NCBI GenBank assembly: GCA_916613615.1
Contig: OU744723.1
Location: 66,348,239 to 66,412,238, forward strand
From: Steromphala cineraria
Lineage: Eukaryota; Mollusca; Gastropoda; Trochida; Trochidae
Direction: 5' to 3'
Length of the DNA: 64,000 nucleotides
In this document: positions 46,723 to 59,049 of the stretch, piece after piece
Position numbering within the stretch: the stretch's first letter is position 1
How the letters are laid out: each line of letters opens with the position of its first letter
The notes under the pieces: model-generated
What the model was told of the DNA's origin: nothing
The model's input: only the letters and a program-made list of their open reading frames with translations
Database searches by the model: none
Translations under genes and position numbers: made by a program

Positions 46723-47059
46723 ATGACTGAAACTGTTTTTATAGCCTAAATACATTTAAAATACCCTTTAACAAAAGAAAAAAGTTCGATTTGATACAGT
46801 TTTTCCATATTATGAGGGTTTATTACAGATTGAGTCAGGTGTTTCAAAATCTCAAACTGAGTTGAAATCGTATTTTAAATAATAATGATTTTTAGAGATT
46901 TGACTGAAACTGTTTTTAAAACTTAAATTCATTTGATTTATACCCACAAAAAATTGACAAATTTCGATACGATACAGTTTATTTGATATTAAGAGTGTTT
47001 ATTACAATTTGAGTCAATGTTTCAAAATCGCAAACTAGCCCTGAACTGTAACAATATTC

Positions 47060-47860
47060 TTAAAAATAGACCTATTGGCTCTGTAGCTCATCAGGCTTCA
47101 TCATCAATTATGCTGTAGAGTGTGGCCAATGTGATTCCCCCTTTGTAGAGGCCACAGGGTCACCAATCATAAAATTAAGTATATATCTAGACGTCAAAGT
47201 TTACGTTTTCTAGGCCTTATACTTCAGGAGAAGAAGATGAAAATAGATTTTAAGGATGTTCCTGTTGCCTTTATTAGGGGACAGAGGGCCACCAAAGCTA
47301 CAATTTATAATCCTCACTAGCCAAGGAGTTTGTACACAAAGTTTCAGCTTTCTAGGGCTTATCCTTCAGCAGAAAATAGGTTTTAAGGGTGTGGCCCATG
47401 TGGCCCTTATTAGGGATCGCAAGGCCACCACAGCTACAATTTATAATCCTCACCATCTTCCAACGCAGAGCCTAAAACGCCAGTTTCCAAACTGTCAGTT
47501 TTATGCCTTGCTGCATAACCTTGAGGTTTCTGTGCTTGCTCTCTAGTTTGTAGGGGCACTTTAGCAGCACAGAAAAGTAAAAGCTCTGCAGCAAGGCATA
47601 AATGTCAATTCGGAAACTGGCGTTTTAGGCTCTGCGTAGGAAGATGAATCCTCACTAGCCAAGGAGTTAGTACACAAAGTTTAAGCTTTATAGGCCTTAT
47701 GCTTCTGGAGACAAAGATGAAAATAGGTTATTAGGGTGTGGCCCCTTTGGCCCTTATTAGGGGTCACAGGACCACAAAAGCTACAATTTATAATCTTCAT
47801 TAGTCAAGGAGTCTATACACGAAATTTTCAGCTTTTTTATATCCCGAATGGTTCGAGCCC
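47060..47860. repeat. Molluscan-type repeat, ~140-bp sub-units
   Basis: Repeated gtgtggcc, cccttattagggg, cacaaaagctacaatttata, aatcctcactagccaaggag and gtacacaaagtttcagcttt. About four sub-units, one split by the foldback at 47454-47646. The open frames 47256-47546 and 47736-47960 are produced by the repeat. Confidence 0.75.
47454..47646. mobile_element. 193-bp foldback MITE with 9-bp target duplication
   Basis: Arms catcttccaacgcagagcct...gccttgctgca and complement, flanked by AATCCTCAC at 47445-47453 and 47647-47655, interrupting a repeat whose intact sub-units contain a single aatcctcac. No coding capacity. Confidence 0.9.
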
Positions 47861-49086
47861 CGATAGAAACTATGTTTTACATTGTATTCTTGGAGCACGG
47901 TCGATTTTAATCACACTGAAGGCAAACCTCTTACCCAAGTTGTATTTTTACTACTGGTAGTAAACGTGTCATGGATACGAGCTTATTTTTAATTTTGAAG
48001 GAGGCAAACCAGAGAATGATTATCTTTCCTTTTCAGATAATCACTTTTGTCATAGGAAATCTATTTGTTTCCATTTATGGTGAAATTTGCACCATACGAA
48101 GAAAATACGAAATAAATTTAGGTACGATGATTATATAAAAAATTTCAACACTATTTTGGATGAATGTTATGTTATCTGAAATGAAATGATTGCGCATATG
48201 TCTTGATATATCCATGCATGTCGACAGAATTTTTTTTTCACAAATTCAAAAACAAAAACAAGACGGAATAATTACAAAGTAGATGTCATTCTTGTTATGA
48301 ATTTCCTATTTATGTACAGCCTTGTGCACTTTTATTTGTGAAAAAGGAAAACATTGAAATGAAATAAAAACTGATTGGTGGTAAAGCATAGTTTGAACCG
48401 CAGACTATCACCATCAAGTCATTGTGATAAGCAGACCAAAGTTTACAACATACCTTCTTCTAATGACACGTCATAAGTTGTTCAATATAAAGGTCTATAA
48501 TGAGACATATGTGATAACAACGTTGTTTGTGAATGAAAGAAGAAGGATACAAGAAACACACTCTCAATTATCAACAGTAAATTCTATTGGTTGCAAATGT
48601 TCATAAAGGGCTTCTTGATATAATGACCAGTGACTAGATTTAAAGAAACAAGTCCATTCTTCTTTCAGCCAAGCTTGGTCAAACATCTCCTGTTTATTGT
48701 CACATTTCGTGTTCAGTCTAAGTTAACTCAATAATTGATATTTAGTCTAGCCAGGTTAAGTATCGGTGCGTCAGCCGATCTATGGAATTGACCAATCAGG
48801 GGTCATCTTACCAAGCCGAAGTAGTATGCATTCGCACATAAACTGATATTGTGTCAAAAACAACTCCACATGTTCAGCTGATTACCTACGTTTGTTCACT
48901 TGCTAGATCAAATAACACTATTTAACTTGTTTGGACGTCAATCCAGAAGCACTGACAAAAGTACACCATGTGTTAACGAATTATTATCAAACGATATTTT
49001 GCACAGCCTGGTCGCTAGTGGAGATTTGGGAAATCTGGCATGGTCTAATGGGGTACTATTTTTCCAAATCCGATTTGTCTTAAGTT
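47861..49086. other. No recognisable feature
   Basis: AT-rich; no gene supported. Confidence 0.4.
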
Positions 49087-49395
49087 TATAATAATAATGT
49101 GCATACTCATATTGCGCATTTCCCACGTCCTAAGAAATGCTCAATGTCTTACATTATTACCCCGAAGGAGTGTACTAAGAGCTAATCATGACCACGTAGG
49201 TCAGTACATCCAGTTTTCATGTACCCATGTTAACAGTTGGGTGGACTGAGTGCAATGTGGATGAAGTGCCTTGCCAAGGGACACAACACAGGAGTAGACA
49301 CAAGTCTCAATTCTTTTTGCTGTCTAAACTGGGATTCGAACCAGGGTCTCTGGTGTGAGAGGCCAACATACCCACTACACCACTGTACTCCACAA
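49087..49395 (-). mobile_element. tRNA-derived SINE, copy 2
   Basis: Same family and orientation as 25875-26170: box B ctgggattcgaaccag (complement), then tggatgaagtgccttgcc and ccacgtaggtcagtacatc on the plus strand. The internal part is longer than in copy 1. Confidence 0.8.
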
Positions 49396-50699
49396 TAGTT
49401 TGTGTTGTGTTTTTTATGGCCGTATATGACAAATTCTTTTCTAAAATTGTGTCCATTGTCAAGCTTTAGTGCAATTTACTATTTTAATTTAAACAAGCTT
49501 TCTTACTGTAAAAATGAATTCATACAAAGACATTTTACTCCATAGAATCATGAATGTGATGAACGTCATCCCGCGTTATTCTCCAACATATCCTCTGACA
49601 TCAATCGTTTAAGACAGTCGTAGTGCTATAAATACAAAGGAAAATAAAAAAATGCCTTTTCAGCGAAAGCGGCACACTAGTTTCTGAGCTTCGTTTCACG
49701 TGGTCATTGCGTGTTTAAAATTGAATAGCGTTGGATGACCTGCAGTGAGCGAAATGACTGTTTATGATTAAAGGATATCACGGGACAGTTTGAAGCGTTG
49801 GCGGAGGAATGATGAACGTATTCACGAACTCAACGATTTCATTTATCCTAGTATGCGAAAAATTCAGCGTTCCATGGTAAATGTGTTAAATTGAAATACA
49901 ATTCTACCATAAATATGCAAAATACTCATTTCTGATTGGCTGCTGTGAAGAATCAGAGGGCGTATAATTCTGTTTACTTCGTCTAATGCGCAAGATTTTA
50001 TTTGTTGCCTAGCAGCAAGAAGTTCTCAAATATTTCTGCTGTGTCACAAAATATGCAATTATGGCGTTGTATGTACATTATTAATAAAATTCGACCTTTC
50101 CACAAGCTCAACGATTGCAGTCTGGCAAAACCGGTAAAATACACGACACTGACAACAGTTCAGAGTTCATGTTAGCTCTAAATTATCCATTAAAGCATCA
50201 CGTTATCCGTTTGACTTTAAATTAAGTTTAGAGCCATGCTATATGCCGCTGCTTTCCAAGCACAGTATGTTTATCTCCTACTTGTTATGCTATAAGGGGT
50301 AATATACATGAATGTGTGTTAAAAGTTAAGATATTAAAGGAACATTTATGTCGTCCAAACAATGTAAGTCACAATGGTGATGTCCATCTTACTTTTAAAC
50401 GCTTAAGAAACGGAATGGGAAAATCGTGTATTTGATCAGTTATGAAATGTATATAAATGGCGATAAAGTAGTTTTAGGCTGCAACAAATTTAAAGTAACC
50501 GAATCGGAACTGTGAGCAATCGAAATTGTGTGTTCCGACTACAGAAAGCTAAAATTAATTGAGAAATTGATTCACATTCTAACAAATGCAAATAATCATT
50601 ATTTAAAGTTGTGAAATTTGAATTCGAGTTGAGTATTGAGTATTTTCAAATCTATTTAGGGTTTCATTCTTTCTATATTATTGTTAATGAAAAAGTAAA
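49396..50699. other. No recognisable feature
   Basis: No gene or repeat identified. Confidence 0.4.
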
Positions 50700-51600
50700 T
50701 CTTGAACTTTAGGTTGAATACAATTTAGGGCAATTTTGAAAAAAACTCAAATACCTGTCTAAACTTGTAATAAACCCGATATATAAATATCAATAAAATT
50801 GCATGGAATCAAAGTTGATTTATTTTTTAAAGTAATATTTCTATTAAACTGTATTGAATCGAAATTTATTATTTTCAAGTAATACTTTAAATGTATGAAG
50901 GCTGTAAAAACAGTTTCTGTCATACTTAAGAAAAAAACCCAGAAATGTTTGAAACTTTTATAAAAATTGAGGCCAAGTAAGCATTTTTGAAATACCTGAC
51001 TCAAATTGTAATAAACCCGATTTATGTCAATTACACTGAAAGGGTTGATTTTTTTTCATTTCTAAGGAATATTTCCAATATATTAAGGCTATGAGAACAG
51101 TTTCAGTCATATTTCTAAAAAGAAAATAGATTTTGAAAAGTTTATCACAATTCAGGGCAAGTGTGAGATTTTGAAACACATGACTCAAATTGTAATAAAC
51201 CTTCTTTAGATCAATGAAACTAGATGGAATCGAACTTTATATAATTTTTAGGAATCTTTCAAATGAGTTTAGACTATATAAGCAGTTCTAGTCATATTTC
51301 TGAAAATAACCATAGATTTTTTAAACGTTTATTACAATTTAGGGCAAGTTAGTATTTTTGAAATACTTGACTCAAATTGTAATAAACCCTCTTTATATCA
51401 ATGAAACTGGATGGATTCGAACTTTATTCATTTTTAGGACTATTTCAATTGAATTTAGGCCATAAAAGCACTTTAAGTCATATTTCTGAAGAAAAAAAAC
51501 ATATATTTTTTTAAAAGTTTATTACAATTCAGGGTAAATGTGAAATTTTGAGACACTTGACTCAAATTGTAACAAACCCTTTTTATATCAATGAAACTGG
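50700..51600 (-). repeat. Same ~183-bp satellite, inverted, about five units
   Basis: The complementary marker gactcaaattgtaataaacc occurs near 50998, 51181, 51369 and 51557 and, degenerate, near 50755, with tcatatttctgaa and cagggcaagt blocks. Orientation is opposite to the array at 43790-47045, about 3.7 kb away. Confidence 0.88.
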
Positions 51601-52249
51601 ATGAGAGAGATGAGATGTGCATGAACTATCCTGCAGCAGTCAAGTCCCATTTCAGCATATTGTTGCACTGCTTTTGGGGGAATCTCTACATAATTATGAC
51701 ATTTACCTTGGCCCACAAGCGTCTGGGAATAAAATCATATTGTTTGATTCATTCAAATGTATATTCAAATGTTTTTCTTTTCAAGATTTACAGAATTTAT
51801 TCTATCTTGAGCAGAAAAAGCATTCATTAGTTGTTTTAGGAAGACAATATAAAAAATTATGAAAAACAGCTCATATGGATTTACAACTACATGTATTTAA
51901 TTGCTCTCACTCGGGAAATACTAATATTTAGTCACTCGTGTCGTAAACATAGTGTATCTGAAGACAAGATGTTTGGGGATAACTTGAGTTTATTCTCTTC
52001 CAAGTTACAAGGTTACTTGTCTGGGCAAAGGAAAAATATGTCAGACTCAGAGCAACCACAGGCCATGCTCTGTACTGGAGGCTGACATGTTGGGTAGTAA
52101 CAAAAATAGGGATTGGGGTATGGAAATGAGGAATGCGAAATAAATGCGATTGCGGAATGCGAGAATGCGAAACGGAAAAGGATTTAAAGGAAAATTAAAT
52201 AGGTAATCTGGAAAATAAAGAATATCATTCAGTACAGTATCATTGATAC
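51601..52249. other. No recognisable feature
   Basis: Two overlapping frames (51591-51862) continue from the satellite edge and show no known motif. Confidence 0.4.
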
Positions 52250-52985
52250 CCTACTACCTACTTGTAGGTAGTGGAATCCCCGTCGTTGCGAATGACTCTC
52301 TGTAAATGTTACCAGTTACCGATGTTATCACCCGGTGATTCATACAAGCTCCAAACAACGCATACCTCGGGGATGTATATGAAATGACATGAATACAGAA
52401 TTGAAGGAAGGAATCTATTTATATCGTCTGTTTTTGCACACGGCTTACTTATTCATGACACAACAAAGTAAATTTTGTGCTTAAAGTTGACTTAACATAT
52501 ACTATTTTACAGTATAGAACAGTTATTTCCAACTCTTCACATTTCTTGAGATAATTGCAAAAATGCTACACTGAAAACTCATTTCTGCCATTGACAAGCG
52601 TACACTTCCGCTCTTACAAGCAGACTTAGGCGTACACGTTCCCTCGGGGTGTATAAGCTCCAAATAGCGCATACCTCGGGGTGTACATGTCTGTGAAATG
52701 ACGGCGGAGCCTTCGTCAATAGCTGAGCAGATCGTCTCGCTAAACACTCGCCAGTTTGCACAAGTAGTGTCTCACTCTACGGTTTTTATTTCAACCATTC
52801 ACTACGCAGTAGGGTAGTTAGGGAATCCCCTTGGTCGCGCCTGAACAGGTGCTCGGAATGGCGGCCATTACTTGGTCGTAACATTATTAGACAATTCAAC
52901 CTTTGTGATCAGACTTTATGTACGTACATGTATGTAATTTACCTAAAAGAAGTAGTGTAGGTTTGATAAAACTGTTTGTTTCTGT
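52250..52985 (+). repeat. Dispersed repeat, copies 2 and 3
   Basis: 52785-52985 matches 40810-40985 (atttcaaccattcac, ctcggaatggcggccattac, tttgtgatcagactt), with the donor degraded to gtacgt. Upstream, agctccaaa-a-cgcatacctcggg occurs at about 52349 and 52650, and ggaatccccgtcgttgcg at about 52270 resembles the core of the other copies. Confidence 0.65.
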
Positions 52986-55900
52986 ATCTTTATATTTGTA
53001 TTGTTTAATAATGCTATTTATGTAAACAAAGACTAAGTACATTCAAAATGGTAGGATCTGTATTAAAACTGATACTGAACTGTAACTTAAATTTAAAACT
53101 TATCGACCCTCTAGATCAGTTCAGCCAACCCGTAGTTGATCCTCTCATACCTATCCTATTTCTACTCAATAGAGTGATGTCCTCGTCGTGTCCTATCTAG
53201 AGCGCAATAGAGAATGTCAAATGTCTACAATTTACGTCATGTTTTCGTTATCTATTTCTGAACGCAATTATATCAGAGAGCTTTATAGAAAAATGGGTAA
53301 ATGTCATGATAAATGCTTGTAAATCAATGATCCCACTGCAAACGTGATAAAATATTTTGAAGGAGGTAAATGTGTGTTATAGTATGTTCCCTCCATCTTC
53401 TGCTAAATATCTACATATAAGTTTACAATATGCTAATCAAATACAGTTAAATAGCAAACATATGCCCGGGGGAATATCCTGAACTTTAGTTTTTTTAGGG
53501 CAGATCTTCCAATTTATAAACCGTCAATTGTTAAGATATACATTTAAAATTTATGTCTCTTGGCGTCTCTAGGCGTTATATCGGGGCTGGGAAAGCGTGA
53601 CTATGAATAGAAGAATTCAAGATAACTCGTCTAGCTAGTCCTCAGGTTACTGAATGTGATGAATTCCGTTTAGAGAGTGAAGTGCTCAGATCCAGCAATC
53701 TCTACTATGAAATTTTAGTTTTGAATAGTTTTCGTTAATACTCGATATGTCATAGAAATGGTTTGTATGTCAAATCATTTTAGTCTCATATACTACTACT
53801 ACTACTACTAAACATTTGTATAGCGCCAATATCCAATATCCAGAGATTGCTGCTCAAAGGTGCTTTGGCTTTCCCTCGATCATTGGATATCAGTCTTTAC
53901 GACACTTCTTTTACCATCTCCGGATAGAGAAATAAGTTTGTAGATGATTACTGAATGAGTTGGTCTTTAGACTCATGTCACTAAATAACCTTTGCAACTA
54001 CCCAAAATTCAAAGTTCAAAGTATAAAGATAAATATATGCTCTTTACGATGATATTTTTCATTTTAATTTAAATAAATATGTGTTTGTTCCTGGTCGTAT
54101 TTACAAATTGCATTTCCAAATACATTTCTCCCCTTAAAAACATGTATATCATGATCAGATCTTGCTGAACAGGGTATATAATATATATCTTCTTATGTGT
54201 TCCAAAATTCAAGGTTCGCCATGAAGATACGAAATTCTCTTCTTTACAGAAATATTTTCAAAATTACTTTAACTCAATTACCCATTGTTCCTGCAACGTT
54301 TGAAAATAGCGAAAAACTGAGGAATTCTGTGACATGCTTCGCTGATCACGAGTATCTGCATAAATGGTGGTAATTGGTAACAGTGGGAGGCCTTTAATTA
54401 TGTTTGCATTGTGATATAAGCTTGAAATTATTCCCTTCCTTAGCCAAAGTCTTCCAAGATGTATAACTTAGTTGCTAAAGCATTACTGGTTTTATATTTG
54501 CAATTTAGATTAGTTCTTTACTAAAATTTGTAAAGAGCGGATACAAAATTTTCGTATTGATGGTGAGCTCCAACAGCAAACATGACAACTTTTGAAAAAC
54601 TCTGTTTACAAAAAGATTGTACACAGGACAATTATCTTATTTAATGGATTCAGAAGTTAAACGAATATTAACAACTAAGAGAAAAATACGACTCACAAAA
54701 TTTACTTTATTTGAAACTCTGCCATGAAAAACATGATGTAAAATACACATTGCTTATCTGCTTAACAGACAGTTACTAAGTCATTAATACAACTTATTTT
54801 GAAACTTGTATGTCTTCATTAAGAGATACAATCTGAGCATCTAGAGGTTCAAAAATGTCAAACGAAATCAACCATACGTTAACCTTGATTTGTGTCTATA
54901 TCTAAGAATGAAATAAGACGTCAACCAAGTGCCAACTCAAAATTTGAATAAATATCCCTTTTCATTTAATGAAAGAATATATCAGTTAATGCAACCAAGG
55001 ACGTCCATAGCAATGAACATCCTTGATGTAACACAGCTCTAACAACGGTTGTGATGCTAGTCGATACTTTCATAGATTTTAGTGATCGAACATGATGAAC
55101 ATTTTTTACATACTTAATAGCGTTTTGTTCATTAAAATATTAAAAAACGTCGGCTGCATTCTATGAGCATACAAAGTAGATATCCCACAACAAGATTACA
55201 TCGGTACACAAGTGCACTGTTGCGTCGCAAAGATTTAGCTTATTGCTTTGGGGTCCAGAGACCCCAAAGTTATGTAACATCTGATATTGAAAACTAATGG
55301 CAGAAGTTTCTCTCTATATTACTCTTGGAAACTTCAAAGAGAAGTTTCAGCCAATGATATTTGTTTTAAGCATATCCTGGTATTTCAACGACCAATGGAC
55401 TGTGCTGTAGCAAATTTATACCCACGTGACCATGTGGGTGGTACGAAATAATTGGCAAGCTTTAATTTGGAAACTGATTATTATATAATAATGCTATGAT
55501 GTAAAATATATCGTAAATTTTCCAAAATATATAGATGAGGGTTTACACCATTAATAAATATCAATTTTGCATATGCATGTGAGCTGTTTTGTAGTTATTC
55601 GGGCTATTTTTTGCATTCCACATTCGGAAACGACATTTCATTTTTGTATCAACTAGGAATTCGGTTCCTCCAATTCTTTTTACTATAACGCGAGCGCTGA
55701 ATGTCCCGCCTTGTCAATGATTATCGTTCACTCAATGCATCTCATCGCTTCACGGAAAAAAATATACTGAACAGGCTATTTTCAAGTCATTGTTGAAATT
55801 TAAACGGAACGAACGGGTCGTTTAACTATGTACATAGTGTACAGATAACTATCAAAACAAAGAGCAAAGAACATGCGTCTCCGATTGGAACAATTTATTC

Positions 55901-56621
55901 AAGTAAAAGTCCCCGTCCCCGTCCTCCCTAACCTACATCTCCTGGTTCTATATACATAACCGGGTGCCCCAAAGCTTGCCTTTTTAAAGGTTTTCTTGTT
56001 GGAACACGTGTCTGTTAATTGGCATATATAGGACAAAGACCTGCGGAACTATCATGGGAATCCTTTTTGAGTACATGTGAAAAGTGAAAAATAATATGAT
56101 AAATCTATACCGCTCAAAATGTACCTGCTTAAATAACACAGCGTTTGTTGCTTTCTGAACTGTCTTTACATCAGCTTGCAGTATTTATGGATATATTTAG
56201 AAATATTTTTCTTACTTTTTAATATAATTATTATTATTATGTTACGATTTAGGCAATGACTTAAGTGATATTAGATATGGGTAGTTAACTACGTATCTCT
56301 GTCAATAAAAGAGGTGATTAAAGAGCAATTTCATGATTTTCATTCTATATTGTTTTGCTTAGATATGAACATGAAAATTTCAAAAGTAAAGCTCGATTTA
56401 TTATATAAACTCAAAACATCTCCAATATTCATCCCAAAATGGCAGGTGATAAATACTTGTTTGAAGTGAAAATATTTAAGTCATACGAATTCGGAAGATA
56501 CTTCACACGTCAAATTTACATAGAAACCAGCAACCTCACTATACAACGTAGGTTACCTTTTCAATTTTCCTGTAAATGTCACTATTGTTATAGGTTTGCT
56601 CACAAACTCAAGTAGTGATCT
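52986..56621. other. No gene; retroelement tail at 53786-53900
   Basis: At 53786 a (TAC)n tract followed by aaacatttgtatagcgccaa reads, on the minus strand, like the ...gcgctatacaaat(N)n tail of a SINE/LINE. Nothing else recognised. Confidence 0.45.
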
Positions 56622-56985
56622 TTAAAGTGGGAGTAGCACGTTTTTAGGGGGAATATAAGGTGATGTCAGGAAAATGAAAATAAACGGGTCCAATCTTTAG
56701 ACAATGTATAAAAACTAAATGGAGCAGCAATAAATCAAATATACAATGAAAAGTTAAGCCATGCGATTCCCTTTCTTACACAAAATGAATTAAAGGTGTT
56801 CACACAAAAATGGCTGCCAATGGATTTTATGTGAATACTCATATTTTGTTCTCTGACTACGGATGATTGGTTTGTGTTATGAGATTTATGATACTATCAA
56901 AGTAATACATTTAGCATTAACTTATAGTTATCAGTGAAATATTGAAAATATAAAATTGTCAAAAAACGTGCTACTGCCCCTTTAA
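56622..56985 (-). mobile_element. TTAA-flanked MITE, copy 4 (inverted)
   Basis: TTAA AGTGGGAGTAGCACG at the left, aacgtgctactgcccct TTAA at the right; the internal order is reversed relative to copies 1 and 2. Confidence 0.85.
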
Positions 56986-57228
56986 GCAATCAGACAAGAT
57001 ACGTTTAATTTTGTCATTCATCTTTTATTTTCTACGTTCTAATATAACGGTTCTGATACTTGCACGGATGTAGAAGAAACCACCCTCATAGACGTATTAT
57101 TTCTATTAAATATTTCTTTCAATGATTGAATGTTTTTCCTAGTTTTTTGTTCTTCATATGTTAGTTGTGTAAACTCTAGTCTTGCTAATCGAGGAGCTAG
57201 ACTGTATTAAGGGATCCTTGTTTTGGAG

Positions 57229-57346
57229 TAATGGGTTGTAGGTGTTTTGGGATATAATCAGCTGAGCTACTGATTTCGGCCAGTGAAAGTCTGAAATTTG
57301 GCCCTCTTCCAAAACGATTATATCCCAAAACACCTACAACCCATTA
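57229..57346. repeat. Perfect 30-bp inverted repeat
   Basis: taatgggttgtaggtgtttt... (57229-57258) and its exact complement (57317-57346), 58-base loop. Likely a foldback MITE tip or recent palindrome. Confidence 0.85.
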
Positions 57347-58610
57347 CCCCTACAGCCCAGTTCCCCTTCAGGTTGCTAAAACAACACGGTGAGTTCCCTT
57401 CTGGCATAATAGACTCACCCTAACAACTGATTAATTATGGAGTAGATTTGTTTGTGCGAGTGGTTGAGCAGAAGGGATGACAGGAATTAAAGTTAGAGAT
57501 GGATTATGAATTAAAGATAGAAAACTTATCTGGTGAGAAGGAAAGATTTTTCAAACACAGAAACAACACTTTAGTTTATTTAGAAAAAAACTGAGATAAA
57601 TTTATTTACATTTGAAAACAAACATGACACATAGGAAAAAACAAAAAAGATGGAGAAATTGTTGGAAAATGTTGAACATACACTTCTTGAAGATATCAGG
57701 TCCGCAAGAAAAACACAATCAAAACCACAAAACATAGATGAGAGAAAAAAGGAACAAACCAAAACTCAAAATACTGAGAAATACAGACCGCCAATCATAG
57801 GAAAGTCAAACATCAAATCTGTGTACAATACTCGAAGCTATGGCAACGAAAAGAACACAACACTATTTAGAAACCAACGAATTGATCACACAAGTATGAC
57901 ACAATATACAAACAGATGATTTATCCTACATTCGAACCTGGTGCTCGGGAAAAAAGTGGCATCAACATATAGCTGCAGAAATATGACAAAAAGCCTTAAT
58001 CAAAGAAAATGAATGGACCCGAAACTGGGGATTTCAATTATCCACAAGCAAAACTGTACCAATTCTCTTTCGGCAAAAATGTAAATATGTAAAAAAATAA
58101 ATATATTTAATGCTTTAGTACAACATGTAAAAGAATGAAGATATTTAAATGTAAGTATGTATATATAGTAATATAGTATAAAGTATAAAATAAATCTATG
58201 TGATGAAATGTGAAAGATTGAACATATTCAATGATAATGATATAATAAAATATATGTCTCTCTATTGCTATGTATATGTCATTAAAACATCAAACTGCCA
58301 ACTGTCTCTTTGTCAAGTTCATGTTATGTTCTGGGCCAGTCCATTATTGTCAGAGGTATCAGGCTTGAGATTAGCAGTGCAATGGACCATAACTTTGTTG
58401 TTATAAGCTGTAGGGGAAATGAGTTGTAGGGGTTTTGACCTGTTACATAGTGATAGCCATGTGTGTTTACTTAGTCTCAATGACGCAACAAGGTAAAAGC
58501 TCATGCAGTGTCTTGGAGGGCAGGTAATCCGTCACACTCGACTGCTTATATCGGCAGATAATTTCGGAAACTGACTCTAATAGCTGGTTATGAGTGAGCC
58601 ACCCTTTAAG
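57347..58610. other. No convincing gene
   Basis: The 89-residue frame at 57650-57919 is Lys/Glu/Gln/Asn-rich (MEKLLENVEHTLLEDIRSAR...) with an upstream poly-A-like run. It could be a retroelement ORF fragment but has no diagnostic motif. Confidence 0.35.
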
Positions 58611-58836
58611 AATCCTGTCTCATGGTACGAACGTTACGCTAACTCCACTAATCTGTACCCAGGACTTGGAATGTAGCCAATCAAATAATTATCTCTCCAC
58701 CTTCTCGATAAAATTTCAAATATACAATGATTTGATTGGATATATTCCAAGTCGGGCCGCACGAGCGAATCTAGCTTCTGAGCCCAGGTTACAGATTAGT
58801 GGAATTAGCGTAACGTTCGTACCCTGAGACAGGATG
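58611..58836. mobile_element. Foldback MITE with 9-bp target duplication (intact-length copy)
   Basis: TIR aatcctgtctcatggtacga and complement of tcgtaccctgagacaggatg, flanked by CCCTTTAAG at 58602-58610 and 58837-58845. Arms contain gctaactccactaatctgta as in 22408-23282. 226 bp, without the nested insertion. Confidence 0.9.
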
Positions 58837-59049
58837 CCCTTTAAGGGTTATGAGTGACTATCATCAAAAAGTAAATAATAAGTATATATACATCCTAAGA
58901 TATGATAAATATGACTTAAAATAAACATACAATCATAGAATAATCATGTTACACATGCAATTTATCTATATAAGATATCCTTTCTTCTTTGTCATATAAG
59001 GAAGCAGGTTTTGGCCGTAAAATAACGTTGTGTTTAAAAAGTATAATAC

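Larger units (their letters stand above)
43790..47045 (+). repeat. ~183-bp satellite array in two blocks
   Basis: The monomer marker ggtttattacaatttgagtc recurs near 43815, 43998, 44184, 44375, 44558 and, after the second unique segment, near 45885, 46070, 46252, 46438, 46628, 46808 and 46993. Other constant blocks are aaaaatgctaacttgccctg, ttttcttttcagaaatatga and gttcgattccatacagtt. The last monomers are the most diverged. Each monomer carries a pyrimidine tract followed by CAG (or TAG), a cryptic splice-acceptor-like signal. Confidence 0.92.

Noticed and set aside
43790..47045. Regularly spaced repeats as a CRISPR array
   Set aside because: Units are ~183 bp, diverged along their whole length, with no short identical repeat/unique spacer pattern, in an animal genome.
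47256..47960. Open frames 47256-47546 and 47736-47960 as genes
   Set aside because: They lie entirely within a multi-copy repeat and a foldback insertion.
40780..52985. Direct repeats as LTRs of one retrotransposon
   Set aside because: No gag, protease, RT or integrase homology between them, no TG...CA ends or primer site seen, and extra partial copies inside one end.
57650..57919. 89-residue charged frame as a gene
   Set aside because: No conserved motif, low-complexity Lys/Asn/Gln composition, A-rich DNA and no splice context.
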